Origin: Flavobacterium sp. SLB02
Lineage (GTDB): Bacteria; Bacteroidota; Bacteroidia; Flavobacteriales; Flavobacteriaceae
Length of the DNA: 64,000 bases
Direction: 5' to 3'
Assembly (NCBI RefSeq): GCF_009664855.1
Contig: NZ_CP045928.1
Location: 2,058,522 to 2,122,521, forward strand
Shown here: positions 62,208-64,000 of the stretch, one piece after another
Numbering within the stretch: the first letter of the stretch is position 1
Layout: each line of letters starts with the position of its first letter
Translations under genes and position numbers: made by a program
Notes under the pieces: model-generated
The model's database searches: none
The model's input: only the letters and a program-made list of their open reading frames with translations
Told to the model about the DNA's origin: nothing

Positions 62208-64000
62208 ATGAATACAATTGCTGAGCATATTGCAGATTTTTTAAAAGAATACCCGCCATTTGATAATTTAACTTTTCAGGAATTATCTGATATTGCTACG
62301 AACATTCGTGTTATCAACTTAGAAAAACACGCTATACTTTTTCAAATTAACGACTTACTTCATGATAGTTTTTATGTTGTGGCTTCGGGTGTCATAAATT
62401 TAACCACAATTGCTGATGCTGAAGAAACAATTATAAACAAATGCCATGAAGGCGACATTTTTGGTTTACGTCCGTTTTTTGCCAAAAATAACTATATGAT
62501 GACAGCAAAAGCACGTGAAGAAAGTATTATTTATGCTATTCCGATCGCTGTTTTTAGGCCTTTTGTCGCTAATAATTCTGATGTTTTAAACTTTTTATTA
62601 GAGAATTTTGCAATTAATTCAAGACATGCAAAAGACAATGTAAACTCTAACGGAAAACTGATTTCTGATACTGCTTTCTACGTAGATCAGCAATCAGAAA
62701 TGCAATATATTCAATCACTTGCCTATAATAATTCTCCATTAACAACAGAATCTAATCGCATTATTAAAGATGTTGCGATCCTGATGACGGAATCAATGGT
62801 AGATAACATTGTGATTTGCGAAAAGAATAATCCAATTGGTATCGTAACCAATGCTGATTTATCCTCTAAGATTGCAACTGGCCGCTATCCTATAACAGAA
62901 ACGATTGATAAGATTATGTCATCTCCGGTAGTTACTGTGATCGAAAACGTTTCTCTTGCCGAAGCGCAATTGCTTATGCTTAAAAATAACGTAACGCATT
63001 TATGTGTTACCAAAGACGGTACAAGCAAATCTGCTGTAAAAGGAATCATTTCTGAGCACGATTTAATTGTGGCTCAGGCTAGTAATCCTGGTGTTTTAAT
63101 TAAAGAAATTAAACGCTCTCAGCTTCCTAAAGACTTAAAACAAATACGTGATCGTTTATCTGACTTGATTCAAAATTCGATTCAAAAGAATATTCCGATT
63201 TCACATGTTAGTAATATTGCCAGCGAAATTAACCTGGCTATCATAAAACGTGCTGTTGAGCTTTCGATTTTAGATTTAGGCTCACCTCCTGCCCGTTTTG
63301 CATGGTTAAGCATTGGTAGTCAAGGACGTAAGGAACAACTTTTACTTACAGATCAGGACAGTATTCTTATTTTTGAAGATGTTGCTCCTGAGAAATACAG
63401 AGAAGTAAAAGATTATTTTTTAAGACTGGCCAAAAGAACGACTTCTATCTTAGAAAAAGTTGGTTACGAATATTGTCCAAATGGTCATATGGGAAGTAAT
63501 ATGTTATGGTGTAAATCATTGACAGACTGGACAAAACAATACAACAGCTGGATGAATACTCCAGGTGAAAACAGTAATGATTTAAGCAGTATTTTCTTTG
63601 ATTATGAAATTGTTTTTGGAGAACCAAAGATCGAAGAAGTAATCGAAAATGTTATTTTTAAGAATGCTGTCAATAATACCTTATTCTTTGACTTTTTAGG
63701 CAACGATGCTTTAAAAAGAAATTCTCCTTTAAGTTTCTTCAAGAAATTTATTGTTGAAGAAGAAGGTCCGCATAAAACAAAATTTGATATTAAAACCCGC
63801 GCATTAATGCCATTAATTGATGCAGCACGTTTATTAATTTTAAATGCCAATATCAAAGGAATCAAAAATACTTATTTAAGATTCAAACAATTAGCAATAA
63901 CAGATTCTAAAAATGCTGAAATTTATTTAAGCTGTGCCGAAGCTTTTTTAACGCTGTCAAAATTTAGAACTGTCGAAGGATTAAAGAATGATGACTCAGG
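62208..64000 (+). CDS. cNMP-binding, CBS and DUF294 nucleotidyltransferase-like protein (runs off the window)
   Basis: 598 codons from the ATG at 62208 without a stop. Order: cNMP-binding-like barrel (about 15-130: HDSFYVVASGVINLTT, EGDIFGLRPFF), a CBS pair (about 175-290: ILMTESMVDNIVICEKNNPI, IMSSPVVTVIENVSLAEAQL), then DUF294 with a nucleotidyltransferase core WLSIGSQGRKEQLLLTDQDS (G-S and D-x-D) and DUF294_C after about 480. Such proteins are proposed signal-transduction or protein-modifying enzymes (GlnD-like), and often sit beside a DnaQ-type exonuclease gene, which would be downstream of the window. Confidence 0.92.
   Translation, partial: MNTIAEHIADFLKEYPPFDNLTFQELSDIATNIRVINLEKHAILFQINDLLHDSFYVVASGVINLTTIADAEETIINKCHEGDIFGLRPFFAKNNYMMTAKAREESIIYAIPIAVFRPFVANNSDVLNFLLENFAINSRHAKDNVNSNGKLISDTAFYVDQQSEMQYIQSLAYNNSPLTTESNRIIKDVAILMTESMVDNIVICEKNNPIGIVTNADLSSKIATGRYPITETIDKIMSSPVVTVIENVSLAEAQLLMLKNNVTHLCVTKDGTSKSAVKGIISEHDLIVAQASNPGVLIKEIKRSQLPKDLKQIRDRLSDLIQNSIQKNIPISHVSNIASEINLAIIKRAVELSILDLGSPPARFAWLSIGSQGRKEQLLLTDQDSILIFEDVAPEKYREVKDYFLRLAKRTTSILEKVGYEYCPNGHMGSNMLWCKSLTDWTKQYNSWMNTPGENSNDLSSIFFDYEIVFGEPKIEEVIENVIFKNAVNNTLFFDFLGNDALKRNSPLSFFKKFIVEEEGPHKTKFDIKTRALMPLIDAARLLILNANIKGIKNTYLRFKQLAITDSKNAEIYLSCAEAFLTLSKFRTVEGLKNDDS

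Overview
The window reads as AT-rich chromosomal DNA from a Flavobacterium-like member of the Bacteroidota. Support comes from perfect or near-perfect Bacteroidota promoters (TTG, 19 bp, TAnnTTTG) in front of several genes, many Sec or lipoprotein signal sequences of the family type, signal peptidase I with an extra N-terminal membrane part, E1 alpha/beta fusion dehydrogenase, GIY-YIG remnants next to tRNA sequence, and REP-like palindromes between genes. The species cannot be fixed from the sequence alone.

Layout. 1-2.5 kb: end of an outer-membrane porin-like gene and an MsbA-type ABC exporter. 2.7-5.7 kb: two identical tRNA-Val(TAC) genes with matching promoters flank a two-gene module, a membrane AraC regulator plus an exported NTF2-like/DJ-1 fusion. 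5.7-9.6 kb: SDR, SnoaL-like protein and a divergent HxlR regulator, then an acyltransferase with a LytTR regulator. 9.6-12.4 kb: a scarred region with a truncated transposase, an orphan SMI1/KNR4-like gene, a frameshifted GIY-YIG pseudogene that ends in a tRNA D-arm fragment, and three copies of a decayed repeat. 12.4-17.5 kb: redox enzymes paired with HxlR or Crp/Fnr regulators (azoreductase, MBL protein, flavodoxin-fold reductase). 17.6-21.6 kb: a beta-propeller lipoprotein and a second AraC/NTF2/DJ-1 module in which the fusion has the opposite domain order. 21.9-31.2 kb: signal peptidase I, a cupin-like protein, an IS200-type element, two serine hydrolases and a Ca2+/H+ antiporter. 31.2-35.3 kb: a long ArsR-headed operon (ArsR, SRPBCC, DoxX, DUF4256, YdeI-like, endonuclease V-like, VOC and two unknowns). 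35.5-44.7 kb: LRR protein, ABC-F, transglutaminase-like protein, orphan NMT1-like binding protein, DinB, nucleoside phosphorylase, SUI1 factor, 2OG oxygenase. 44.9-54.5 kb: E1 fusion dehydrogenase, DUF885 peptidase-like lipoprotein, Crp/Fnr with a quinone oxidoreductase, MscS channel. 54.6-64 kb: two helicases, NDH-2, Bcr/CflA exporter, small exported proteins and the start of a cNMP/CBS/DUF294 protein.

How the parts work together. Much of the first 21 kb is made of small regulator-plus-enzyme units for redox or electrophile stress: three HxlR genes and two Crp/Fnr genes (one more near 50 kb) sit beside a likely target, and several have recognisable operator-like palindromes or direct repeats placed at the promoter. 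The most unusual system is the pair of paralogous AraC modules whose exported DJ-1 and NTF2-like (lumazine-binding-like) domains occur in both orders and also as a free NTF2 protein, which suggests that the two domains act as partners in the periplasm. Intergenic space holds REP-like nested palindromes and dispersed composite repeats.
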